A DNA stretch of 64,000 bases from Tipula vernalis (taxonomy: Eukaryota > Arthropoda > Insecta > Diptera > Tipulidae). The position numbers were made by a program, and so were the translations under genes. The DNA lies in assembly GCA_958295665.1 (NCBI GenBank), contig OY282560.1, positions 91,488,311 to 91,552,310 of the forward strand, in the 5' to 3' direction. Every line of letters begins with the position of its first letter. Position 1 is the first letter of the stretch. Positions 11,326-21,461 of the stretch are shown piece by piece. The notes under the pieces were generated by a model. It saw nothing but the letters and a program-made list of their open reading frames with translations. It did not search any database and was not told the DNA's origin.

Positions 11326-14000
11326 TTAAATACAACTACCCAATTCCAAAGGTTTCTGCCTTTGAAGTCTTCTTACTGCATTGGTGGTATCCAACAAACT
11401 TCGTATGTCTGCATTTTGGTGCCGAGATATCCGCTGAATGTGTTTCTTCGCATGATTTTGTATTTCTTCACTTACATATTCCATGTTTAAGTCCCTATGG
11501 AGGTTATCATTTCTAATGTACCATGGTGCGTTTACAATGCCACGCAGCACTTTGTTTTGAAAACATTGAATCATTTGTACATTTGTCTTCTTGGTACAAC
11601 CCCAAAGTTGAATACCGTAGGTCCATACTGGTTTAAGTATTTGCTGATATAATAGCAATTTGTTATGTATTGTAAGCTCAGAGTTTCTACCTAATAGCCA
11701 ATACATTTTCCTATATTTAATGTTCAATTCTTCTTTTTTCTTTTTAACATGCTCTTTCCATCTAAGCTTGCAATCGAGAGTCATGCCGAGGTATTTGGCT
11801 GTATTTGCATTTGGAACCGGCCTTGAATTAAGTTTCACTGGAATCCAGTTAACTTTCTGGTTCGTGAAGTTTACGTGAACCGACTTTGCTTCGTTTAGGC
11901 TAATGCGCCATTTCTTTGTCCAACTACTCACTGTGTCGGTTGCTTTTTGAAGTTTGGTCGTTGCTTCTGATATACACTTTCCAGTTGCCAGAATAGCTGT
12001 ATCGTCTGCAAATGTTGCTATGGTGGCACCTTCTCTATTTGGCATATCTCTGGTGTACAGGATGTACAATATAGGACCCAGTACGCTACCCTGTGGTATG
12101 CCTGCTGATATTCTCTTTAGTTCAGAGTACTCTTGGTTATATTTTACACGGAAATGTCTGCGATATAAGATTTAATAATTTGATAGAATTGCTTAGGTAG
12201 ATCTCGATGCAATTTAAATTCAAGTCCTTGGTGCCAAACTTTGTCGAAAGCTTGTGCTACATCTAAGAAGATGCTGGAGCATATCTTCTTATTCTCAAGT
12301 GAGTCTTCGATTATATCCGTTATTCTGTGAACTTGTTCTATCGTAGAGTGATTTTCTCTAAATCCAAATTGGTGTGGTGGAATCAAATTTCTCTCCTCTA
12401 TTATTGGCTTGAGTCTCTTAAGCAGTAATTTTTCAAATAATTTTGAAATTACAGGAAGTAGTGAAATCAGTCTGTACGACTTTTTATCGCTCGCTGGTTT
12501 GCCTGGTTTGGGGATCATAATTACTTCAGCAACCTTCCATTGCCGTGGGACATATTTTAGTCTGAAGACCGCATTGATAATTTGAACCAATTTTCATAGT
12601 CCCTTCTCGAGAATGGCTTTTACGACTTGTCCAGTAATTAAATCATATCCTGGAGCTTTTTTTGCGTTCAAATTACACTTGATCTCATCTTTTAATTCCT
12701 GTAATGTTACACATCGAATATTATATTCATCAATTTTGCTAACTGTTATTATGTTTTTCATCTGCTGTTTGTCTAGGTAACGGTTGAAAGGTGTCTTCCA
12801 AGTGAGCTGCAAATAAAATAGCTTTTTGCTTGTCGCTTTTGGCCCAGGTTCCTTCCCCATTCTTAATAGGCGGCACATGCGTTTTGGTTCTTTTTAATCC
12901 CTTTGTTGCTTTCCAAAGAGAGTAATCAGTATCTTTATGTTCGGTGAGACCATTTAAGTACTTGTTAATAGTTTCATTCTTAATTTCTTTTATAAGTTGT
13001 TTTAGTTTATTGCATAGAAAATTGAGGATTTTTTTGTTTTCCGGGGCGCGTGTCCTTTGCCAGGTTTTTCTTGCCTTCCGTTTCTCTCCAACTAACTCCC
13101 TGACCTCAATAGGATAATTTTGATTCCTACGGGATTCGGTGTGACTAGCAGGAGAACTTTTTCATGCTGCTTGTTGAATAGTACTGTTAAATACCTCTAG
13201 TTCGTCTTCCAACTGTACCGGTGTTTTAATCGGCACTCGTAGATTTATTTGCATTTCAATTAGTTCTTGGAATAGGTCCCAGTTAGTTCTATTATTTGTT
13301 AATTTAGGCAGGTTATCCTTATTAATTATCATTGTGCTGAGTGTCATGATAACAGGTGTATGATCGGAATATATCCCTTCGCTGTTTTCGATGCAAATGT
13401 AATCCTCGAAGATCCCTTTCGTTACATAAAAATCAATGAGATCTGGTATTTTATTTATACCAGCAGGCCAGTATGTTGGTTTACCTCCAGAGTGGAACTC
13501 GCAGTTATTTATTCGTCCGGCTTCGAATAGCTCTTTTCCTTTATGGGTTGTAAGTCTTGATCCCCAATAGGTGTTTTTTGCATTAAAGTCACCACCAATA
13601 ATAAAATTGGATCCTAGTGATCTAAAGAGTCTATTATAATCTTCTTTGTTTAGATTATAGCGTGGAGGGCAGTAGATAGAGGAAATACTGTATTCATTAT
13701 TGTTGTTAGTTTCAACTTTTATGGTTTTAACTTGCATACTTTCCTCTTCTATACTAGGTTCTTCATAGTGTTTGAGACTCTTTTTCACTATTACTGTTGA
13801 TCCTCCTCTGGGTTTTCCTCCTGGGTGAACAGCATGGTAACATTCATAATCACGTATTTTAATAAATGATGTTTTGTCAAATGGCTCTCCGATATAAGGC
13901 AGATATCTATTTTTTCTAAATTTAGAAAAATGTCTAGCTCTGGAACATGTTGCGCTAGTCCGTTCGCGTTCCAGGTGACAATTCTTAATGATCTGCTCAT
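11326..14000 (-). pseudogene. Jockey ORF2: AP-like endonuclease and reverse transcriptase
   Basis: The reading frame is broken into pieces at 13791-14000, 13162-13788, 12594-12878, 12144-12590 and 11326-12069. The first two give an endonuclease: VTWNANGLAQHVPEL, GGDFNAKNTYWGSR, PDLIDFYVTKG and SDHTPVIM. The later ones give reverse transcriptase motifs: MIPKPGKPASDKKSYRLISL, HQFGFRENHSTIEQ, SSIFLDVAQAFDKVWH, and the active site ATFADDTAIL, followed by a thumb (AKYLGMTLDCKLRWKEHV). The catalytic Asp pair is intact. At least four frame breaks make the gene non-functional. Product and order are secure; exact break points are approximate. Confidence 0.85.
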
Positions 14001-14001
14001 T

Positions 14002-15562
14002 TTAGTATATGAGGGCTGTTGCCTCGTTCAAGGTTTGATGCATATCTAGACGCTTATATAAAGCTTCTAGACCACGTTCTTGCTTTGCTAGCCTTATATT
14101 TATGGCTTCTATGCTTCGACAAATCCTTTCAAGGGGATTATCATTCGTAGCATTAGATGATTGCTGTACAATTTGTGAATAACTTTTCCGCTCTGTACCA
14201 ATACCTGGTGGTTTTGGCTCCGCTTGGGTTTTAGTTGGTTTCTCTTCTCTGGTAACCCTAGGGTTTTGAGGAAACTGATGCGTTTTGTTTCTTAGTTTTT
14301 GAAGTTCTTTGGCTACTTCACAGCCTCTATAATTTGCAGGATGATGCCCTTTACAGTTTATACATTTTGCAGGAATGTTTCTACTTTCTGTACACTCTTT
14401 CGCGTTGTGTTTTCCAGCACATTTTACGCATCTTGGCTCCCATCTGCAATATTTTTGCGTATGGTTGAAACCTTGGCATTTTTTGCATTGAGGTATTAGC
14501 CTCGTGTTTTTCTTAAGCGGTTCTATTTTAACCCTCATATTGAGAATTGCTTTGATGTTGAAGATGTTTTCAACTTTCTCCTTTTTTGTTAAACGTAAGC
14601 ATGAAGAGTGGAAGCCCCCTTTTTTTGACTTGATTGTTCTCACCTCTCTCTCATTTTAGGATGTTTACTGCATCTTCTATTTGCAGATCTCTTGCCTTTA
14701 GGTCCTCAATTATGTCCTCCTTCTTACACGTTGGATGAAGGCCTCTGGCCATAACCTTAATTGCGCGTTCGTTTTTATCTTCGTATGTGAACCATTCTTT
14801 ACCTTCCGCATTGAGCTTTGTTGCTAGAGCTCTATATGTGTCGGAATCTGGTGTATTGATTTTCCACACGTTATTGTTTAGTGACACTACTCTATATTCC
14901 TTAGCTGTCACTGATTTCATTATAGATTGTATACTTGCAAATTCGGTTATGTTGATTACATTAATTGGCGGAGGAGCCTTTTCTTTCGGTACAACCTTTT
15001 GTTGCCGATTTTGTTGCTGTTGCTGGTGAGCTCGTTTGGTATTAGTATCACCAGTTACTAATACATTAGCTTGCGAATGATCTCCAACTTCAGGCGAGAA
15101 TTCTGCTTTTCGTTTTTTGGTAGGTCTTTTCTTCCTTTTCAGTACCCAATCTGTTTCTCTCATGAGATCCTCTTCATCAGTATGAAACTCATTGTTATAA
15201 CTGGTGTGAGTACTTGTTTCATTATAACAAGTTAGCGGGTTTTCAGAAATCTCCATTGGTTTGGGCTTCTTCAATTCTTCGTTTTCTTGTTTCAGCTTTT
15301 CTATTTCGCTTCTTAGTTGGGTTAAAAGTACCTCTACTTCACTGAGTTTTGGACAGAGTTCAGCGTTTTCGTCTTTCTGCTGATTTGCTGAGTTAGTATG
15401 ATTGTTTGGTGATCTTAACAACATTGAACTTCTTTCGAATTGGTTTAGCAATGATTGGCTCACCCCAGAATCCATTGAGCCAGCCTCGTAAGAGGGTGGA
15501 TTAGCCAACTGGGTAGTTGGTTTACCACCTGGGGTATTGTTTCCTTTTTGCGTTGAACTCAT
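14002..15562 (-). pseudogene. Jockey ORF1 (gag-like RNA-binding protein)
   Basis: The first frame (14651-15562, 303 residues) starts at ATG 15562 with MSSTQKGNNTPGGK. It has a predicted coiled coil around residues 75-105 (LSEVEVLLTQLRSEIEKLKQ), an acidic stretch, a basic patch KRKKRPTKKRK and a poly-Gln tract, then the region that precedes the zinc knuckles in this clade (PPPINVINITEF onward). A one-base frameshift near 14648 moves the reading to 14002-14643. That part has three CCHC-type knuckles: CKKCQGFNHTQKYC, CVKCAGKHNAKEC and CINCKGHHPANYRGC. The protein would package the element RNA. The single frameshift is the only lesion seen. Confidence 0.85.
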
Positions 15563-15800
15563 TGCTTTAAAACTGGTTATGTATCAACTACCAACCTAAC
15601 CAGTACAAGTTGGTAGTGGGTCATTGAAGAGAACATCATTTGCTATGTTCTCGGTAGTCGGTTATACCGCCGTATCTCGGTCGCCAGAGCCTCGTTAGTT
15701 AATTAGCAGGAAGTACCATGTGCAGGTGAGGTTGGCATTTGGGCTAGTATATTAAGACCATCTAAATCGGCGCCCCTTACCCCCCAGGGGCAACGTGAGT

Positions 15801-16839
15801 TATAGTTGGTATAACAAAATGTTGAGAAGTCAAATTGAATGAAAAACTATATTCCAAAAATTAGTTAAATTAAAGTACACCAAGACAATTTAAAGAACGG
15901 TCACTATGATAAAACCGACGAGCTTGTATTCGAGACACGACCTATTAATGTAGGACTACGTAAAAATGAAACAACTTTATTTATAATTTAATTGAAACCA
16001 AAATTTAGAAATTAAGAATTAAAACCGTACATCTAGTAAACAACCAATACATAATCCCTCAATTTATTGGTGACAGCGGATATTTAATTGGGTGTAGTGA
16101 GCTATTATGTTTGTATGCATTTAGCTTTTACGCCAACGTGTTAAAAATTGCAGAACAAATAAACGGTTAACATTCTTATCGTACGATGTAGCCGTGTGTA
16201 TCATTCGATTTAGTGGCAAAGTGCAATTTTAGTGTGAAATTCATCAAACCTTGAATTTTGAATTCTCCCAAAGTATTCAGAAGAATATTTCTATCAAAAT
16301 ATTCATCAACATACATCAACGAACTCATCTCGCAGTATTTAATGCTAAACATCGAAAAATATTCATAATCAGCCGAAATTAATGCTTTAATTTATATTGA
16401 GTTGCAAGGTCATCGAAAGTATGAACCAACAGCTAATTGCTGTAGTTCAGTTATTAATAATCAAATATTCAACTTTAAACCAGATTCAGTCAACTACAGT
16501 CAGCTATATTAATCCAGTTACATATCTGTATTAATCGTTATCAAATTTTAATTCGATAATTAATATTATTATATATACATTATACTAAATTATACAACGA
16601 TAATAAACAACATCATTCACCGATATTATCATCATCATTAATATTGATATTTAATATCATCATTCGTCGGTATCCAGTAATCAACATTATCCAGTTATCA
16701 ATTTTGAGGTCATCAATTATCATACTATCTTTATAACGTACCGTAGTTCAACATTACCTAATTAAACATTATTATCAAAATTTAAATTTAAGAGAGAATG
16801 AAAAAACTACTTTAAATTTGAGAAAACGATAAATCATAA
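15801..16839. other. AT-rich leader region, possible Gypsy 5' end
   Basis: No gene is seen. The sequence TTGGTGACAGCGG near 16067 resembles a primer-binding site placed after a 5' LTR, but no second LTR exists to confirm it, because the Gypsy element to the right is truncated. Many ATCATTATT-type words fill 16500-16790. Confidence 0.3.
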
Positions 16840-17093
16840 GAGAAGATCCAAAAGAGAGTATACCAGAGGACAGTGTACCAGAGAGTGTACCATCATCTTC
16901 AACTACAACTGTAAGTACTGATATCATTCAACAACAAATAACTTTAAATCTGGTTGATTGTTCAACAACATTCCTTTGTCAAAGACGAAAGTAAATCTGG
17001 TAATAATTAATTACCCTGAAAACCCTTTGCAAAATAGTTCAACTTTAAACATTAATGAAATTAAGCTCAAGAAAACAAACATGGGGTTAAATA

Positions 17094-18186
17094 TTGATAA
17101 GTACTATGTTAAAGATTATCCCTGATTTTGATGGAACATCATCAAACTTGCACAAATTCATAGCTTGTTGTGACACGGTGTACAATCCTCTTGATCAAGC
17201 ATCCGATAAAGAATTATTTCTGAATATTCTTAAATCGAAACTTTCTGGACGTGCATATGATTTAATCAAATATAATGAATATGAATCTTGGACTAAATTA
17301 AAAGAGGACATTTTATTGAATTTTTATGATACACGATCCATTGAATATCTTCAAGTTGAATTGGTTAAAGCCAAACAATTAAAAACGGAAAGTGTAAAAA
17401 TTTCGCTAGTAGAGTAGAAAATATGTTGTCCAATCTTAAAATGACGTGTGTATTACAAGGGAAGGTAAAGAAGCTTCAAAATATATCCAACATTTGAATA
17501 GTACCACTGCTCTTCGCTCATTCCAAGATGGGTTACAAGATCCAATCAGAATAATTGTAAAAGCATGCAGATTCACTTCTCTCAAAGAAGCAATTTCGAA
17601 GGCGATTGAGGAAGAGAGCTCTTACCAAGAAAAAAATGTACCTCAAATAAATACCAATCCACATAAACCTAATATCATCAAATGCCAATTATGCCAAAAA
17701 CTTGGTCATTCTGCAAATAACTGTTCCTCATTGACACGTAAGACTTCAAATATTCCCGTAACTCTACAATATCGTCCACAAAATTCAATACGCCAATTCA
17801 ATATAACGTGCGCTTATTGCAAAAACCAAGGTCATCATATCAGAAATTCTCGTAAAAAGAAGTATAATGATGAACTACGGCGATCTTCATCAAATGTACA
17901 GAATTCCTCTAATGTTGAGCAAAACGTTAATATTTCTAGTTCTTCTAAAATTTTTGTTAATTCACACATAAATAATAGTTCGGAAAACTCCAATCGACTC
18001 GAGCAAGAACTAATGAACACGGTTGGTCGAGTGATGGTAAAAAATCTAAAATATTTCCGTGCTCTTCCACTGAATCTGTTGATAATACTAATTACGCATT
18101 CAATTCTAATTCATCTACAATACCAATACAACTATTCTCAAAAATCATCAACAAGATCATATTTTATTTATGAAAAGTGTTCCTAG
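17094..18186 (+). pseudogene. Gypsy gag with CCHC knuckles
   Basis: Two frames (17094-17417 and 17446-18186) separated by a frameshift near 17420. The first has the capsid-like core (IPDFDGTSSNLHKFIACCDTV, SKLSGRAYDLIKYNEYESW). The second continues with FQDGLQDPIRIIVKACRF and carries a complete zinc knuckle, CQLCQKLGHSANNC, then a second, CAYCKNQGHHIRNS, in which the last Cys has become Ser. The protein would form the particle core of the element. The frameshift and the lost Cys show decay. Confidence 0.8.
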
Positions 18187-18502
18187 CATTCATAATTCAC
18201 CAGTCATCAAGATGTCGAAAAGTAATTTTGTGTTACTCGACATAGATTTCTTAAAAACTTCCAAGGCATATTTTCTAATCGACACAAGTGCAGATATTAG
18301 TGTAGTCAAAAAACAATACATTAATCTTAACGTTGATTGTTACCCTTGTGAAAAATGTCTTGTGAAAGGAATTGGAGAAGAAACATTCAAAGCTCTTGCA
18401 GTATGTCCTGGTAAGATAATTATTGATAATCTTTCTATAGACCATTCATTCCACATTATTCCGGACAATATCCCATTAAATTTCGCTGGAATTTTAGGGT
18501 GA
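18170..18502 (+). pseudogene. Gypsy aspartic protease region
   Basis: About 110 codons with the retropepsin active-site segment reading FLIDTSADISVVKK, where the usual DTGA has become DTSA. Further on is NFAGILG, the conserved end of the domain. The domain would cleave the element polyprotein. The Gly-to-Ser change in the catalytic triplet neighbourhood suggests loss of activity. The frame stops at 18502 and RT resumes in another frame. Confidence 0.7.
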
Positions 18503-18560
18503 GATTTTTTAAATTCTTATAAGTGCATAATAGATTTTGAACATCGTTATATGAAATTGA

Positions 18561-19295
18561 ATGTCAATGGAAAAATTATTTCTAAAAAATTATCTGTTCC
18601 TAATGATCATGAATACGTTATTCCTGGAAGATCAGAGAAAGTATGCAATGTTACTCTTGATGTTGATAAAGACGGAGAATATTTTTGTCCTTTTTCGCGA
18701 AATTTATCCTGGTATATTTAATGCCAATACTATTCTGACAGTTACAAATAAATCATCTCACATAAGTATTGCGAATAGTAATGAAAATCCAGTAAATATT
18801 CTTGATTGTAATATTGCCTCTGAGCTACTAGAGGACTACGAAGTATGTTATCCAAACTCATGGACAGATCAACTAGAGCAAAGGTTACATCTTCTTGAAA
18901 ATATTCTAAATTTTGATGGATTAAATGTCGAAGAAAAAACATCAATATTAAATATTTGCCGGGAATACAAAGACATTTTTCATTTACCAGGAGACAAACT
19001 AACTATTTCGAATTTCGGTGTCCATGACATTCCTTTGACAGAAAATACTAGACCAATATATATAAAACAATATCCTTTGCCGCAAGCGGCAAAAGAGGAA
19101 ATTAATGAGCAAGTAACCAAAATGCTTAATGATGGTTTAATCGAACCCAGTCGCAGTCCGCGGAACTCACCACTGTTGCTAGTTCCCAAGAAATCAGACG
19201 ATAAGACTGTAAAACGCTGGAGAATTGTAGTTGACTTCAGGAAGCTCAACAATGTTACCATAAGCGATGTATTTCCTCTTCGGTCGTTAAACTAG
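18561..19295 (+). pseudogene. Gypsy reverse transcriptase, N-terminal part
   Basis: The frame begins in the linker between protease and RT and reaches NTRPIYIKQYPLPQAAKEEI, then LIEPSRSPRNSPLLLVPKK and WRIVVDFRKLNNVTISDVFPL, the first RT motifs of Ty3/Gypsy. It ends in a stop at 19295 before the YxDD active site, so the enzyme is incomplete. This marks the right edge of the recognisable element. Confidence 0.8.
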
Positions 19296-19534
19296 ATGCT
19301 GTTGTACAGCAAGAATATACTCATAATACAAAGTCGGTGGTACAAAAATCGAAAAACTGTCAAAGTTTATCGAATATATTTGCTGTATGTTTATTTGGTG
19401 TGGAAGCCAGGTTAATGTTAAGTTTTTATTTATATATTTTGTCTTCTTCTCTTCGCTCAAGGCTCGTGAGATTAGTGATGATGAGAAATAATAAAATGAA
19501 AATGATCCACTGATATAAACCGAAAAGGCAAAAA

Positions 19535-20701
19535 TTGTTGATTACACCTGAATTAACATTTGCATTGGACAGAACAAAAACTAGGAATAGAAATGCTGTC
19601 CATATTCTTGCTGCGACTACAAAGGCTGTAGGACGCGATGGAAGCAGGTTTGTGTTAAATCGGGAATCATTTAGAAAAGCTCGTACAAATTGCAGAAAAC
19701 AATTTTTGTATGACAGCAAAAAATCATTCTATGCTAAAAGTATTTTAACAATCCATTGGGATTCAAAACACTTAGAAGACATAAACTCAAAAAAAAAATG
19801 TTAATCGTTTAGCAGTATATGTTACGGGAGCAACCGAAAACTACACGAAACTTTTAGGAATACCCAAAATTGCAAATGGAACATTAAAGACAGAATCCGA
19901 AGCAATATTTGCGTTAATTGAAAAATGGAAGCTGCAAAATAACATTCAATTAATGTGCTTTGATATCACAGCTAACAATAGTGGTGTCCGTTTTGGAGCT
20001 TGCCAACTTCTTCGAAATCTAATGGGAAAACAGTTGTTTCAATTAGCCTGCCGACATCACATAGCAGAATTAGTATTATCTAATACATTTCAATTAACCA
20101 TTGAAAACGCAACATCAAGTCCGAATATAACCCTGTTTAAAAAATTCCGATCGACGTGGGAAAATTAAAAAAAAGACGAATTTAAAAGTGGTTGGGAAGA
20201 TTAAACCAATTTCAATGGAGCTAAAGGACTTTAAAATGTGATCTCGTTGAATTCGTCAATCTCCAGTTACTAAAAAAACACCCACGTGACGATTATAAAG
20301 AACTCCTACAGCTGTGCCATATATTTTTGGGAGAAAAAATTGATAACTGGAGATTCAACATACCAGGAGCGTTCCATCGTGCGAGATGGATGGCAAAATT
20401 AATATATTGCTTCAAAATTTTTATGTTCAAATCGCAATTAAATCTTTCTAAGAAAGAAACGGATGGTGTTCGAACTTTTCTTATTTTTGCTTGCCAACTG
20501 TACGTAAAATATTGGTATACTACCTTGAATGCCGCATCGACCCCACGATCTGATTTAAACTTCCTTAAAAATTTAAATCAATACAAAAACAAAAAAATAG
20601 CATACGAAAATACTAAAAAGTTTAAAAGGCATCTATGGTATTTGAATGAATATCTGGTTGTGTTAAATTCGCAGTTTAAATATATTCTCAAAATTTTGTA
20701 A
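19535..20701 (+). pseudogene. hAT-like transposase, N-terminal and middle part
   Basis: Frames at 19535-19804, about 19800-20170 and 20327-20701 form one protein. Landmarks are LITPELTFALDRTKTRNRNAV, HILAATTKAVGRDGS, TIHWDSKHLEDI, then MCFDITANNSGVRFGACQLL, FQLACRHHIAELVLS and later FNIPGAFHRARWMAK and FKRHLWYLNEYL. The Asp in FDIT followed by a CRHH motif recalls the hAT catalytic layout, and I recognise it as a repeated insect transposase family, though the superfamily name is tentative. The protein breaks off near 20662 and its C-terminus resumes at 25890, beyond an inserted LINE. Frameshifts make it non-functional. Confidence 0.6.
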
Positions 20702-21212
20702 AATGACAACAAATAAAATCGCAAATATAATAAATTTGGTTTATTTACCAATTATAATCTTTTTATTTTTATTAATCAAATCTTCAATATCTTGGAACTC
20801 ACGTATCGCCTTATCGCTTTGTCGCTTGAATCGCCCCTTTTCCTTGAATCGCCTTTTGCTGGAATATCGCTTAATCACAGTTGTTGCTTCTTTAAAGTCG
20901 CACGAAAAAGAGGAATATTTTTTTAATATTTTGCAAACTCATTCACCAAAATTCGGGTTGCCCGGCTGAAGCTCATTTTGTAATTTCAGCGCTAAATTTA
21001 AATAATTACATTATCTTGAGTTGCGCGCATTCTGTGTGAACACGTGAAGTTTACTTGAAATTTTAGTATAAATTTAATATATAACAAAAAAAATAAAATG
21101 AATTTACTGGCAGGTAAAATTTTTGCCTACTGTCAAAATAAGTTTTGTTTACAAAAGTGAATTCAATAGTGATTCTACATGTACATAGTGTGAATTTTAA
21201 GCTAAGTATATA
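20702..21212. other. non-coding, within the split transposase
   Basis: AT-rich sequence between the broken transposase and the LINE tail. A degenerate array of ATCGCYT words occurs at 20800-20875. If the transposase had an intron here, this is its 5' part. Confidence 0.35.
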
Positions 21213-21218
21213 TTAATA

Positions 21219-21241
21219 TATTATTATTATTATTATTATTA
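21219..21241 (-). repeat. (TAA)n tail of the LINE
   Basis: Seven to eight ATT units on the plus strand, in the place of a 3' tail for the minus-strand LINE. Microsatellite tails instead of poly(A) are usual for CR1- and I-group elements. Confidence 0.7.
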
Positions 21242-21461
21242 AATTTATCTTTATTTCAGTTTATTTATATACATATATTAAAGAAAAACAATTATTGCAA
21301 ATTAGAAATAAAGTAAAGCTCCATTAGATTTATATTAAAATCTGTGGTGGAGCAACAATTATACAATTCAACAAAATTAAACTAATACAACTTTTTTTCA
21401 TAACATACAATAACAAGCTCAAATTTAGTATCATTTGACATACAATAATTCAATTGCACCA

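Larger units (their letters stand above)
11161..15800 (-). mobile_element. near-full-length Jockey-type LINE
   Basis: On the minus strand the order is a 5' region (about 15563-15800), ORF1 (gag), ORF2 (endonuclease plus reverse transcriptase) and a poly(A) tail, seen as about 22 T at 11161-11182. ORF1 and ORF2 are separated by a single base: the ORF1 TAA is at 14002-14004 and the ORF2 ATG at 13998-14000, a stop/restart spacing compatible with coupled translation. No RNase H domain is present, as expected for the Jockey clade. Several frameshifts make it inactive. The 5' end is uncertain and no clear target duplication was found. Two related copies lie at 40.2-43.2 kb and 49.6-59.5 kb. Confidence 0.85.
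16840..19295 (+). mobile_element. Ty3/Gypsy retrotransposon, 5' half only
   Basis: Gag, protease and the start of reverse transcriptase follow in order, then the element stops abruptly at 19295 inside RT. A repetitive peptide (ESIPEDSVPESVPSSSTTT) near 16855 may be the gag start. No RNase H, integrase or 3' LTR is present, so deletion or insertion has removed the 3' half. A hAT-like transposase relic begins within about 250 bases of the break. Confidence 0.8.

Noticed and set aside
15885..15900. TTAAAGAACGG as target duplication of the Jockey element (compare TTAAAGAGCG at 11151)
   Set aside because: Not identical, and the 5' end of the element is not fixed at that point.
16060..16085. Primer-binding site and 5' LTR of the first Gypsy element
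   Set aside because: TTGGTGACAGCGG is suggestive, but without a second LTR or a clear tRNA match it cannot be supported as a feature.
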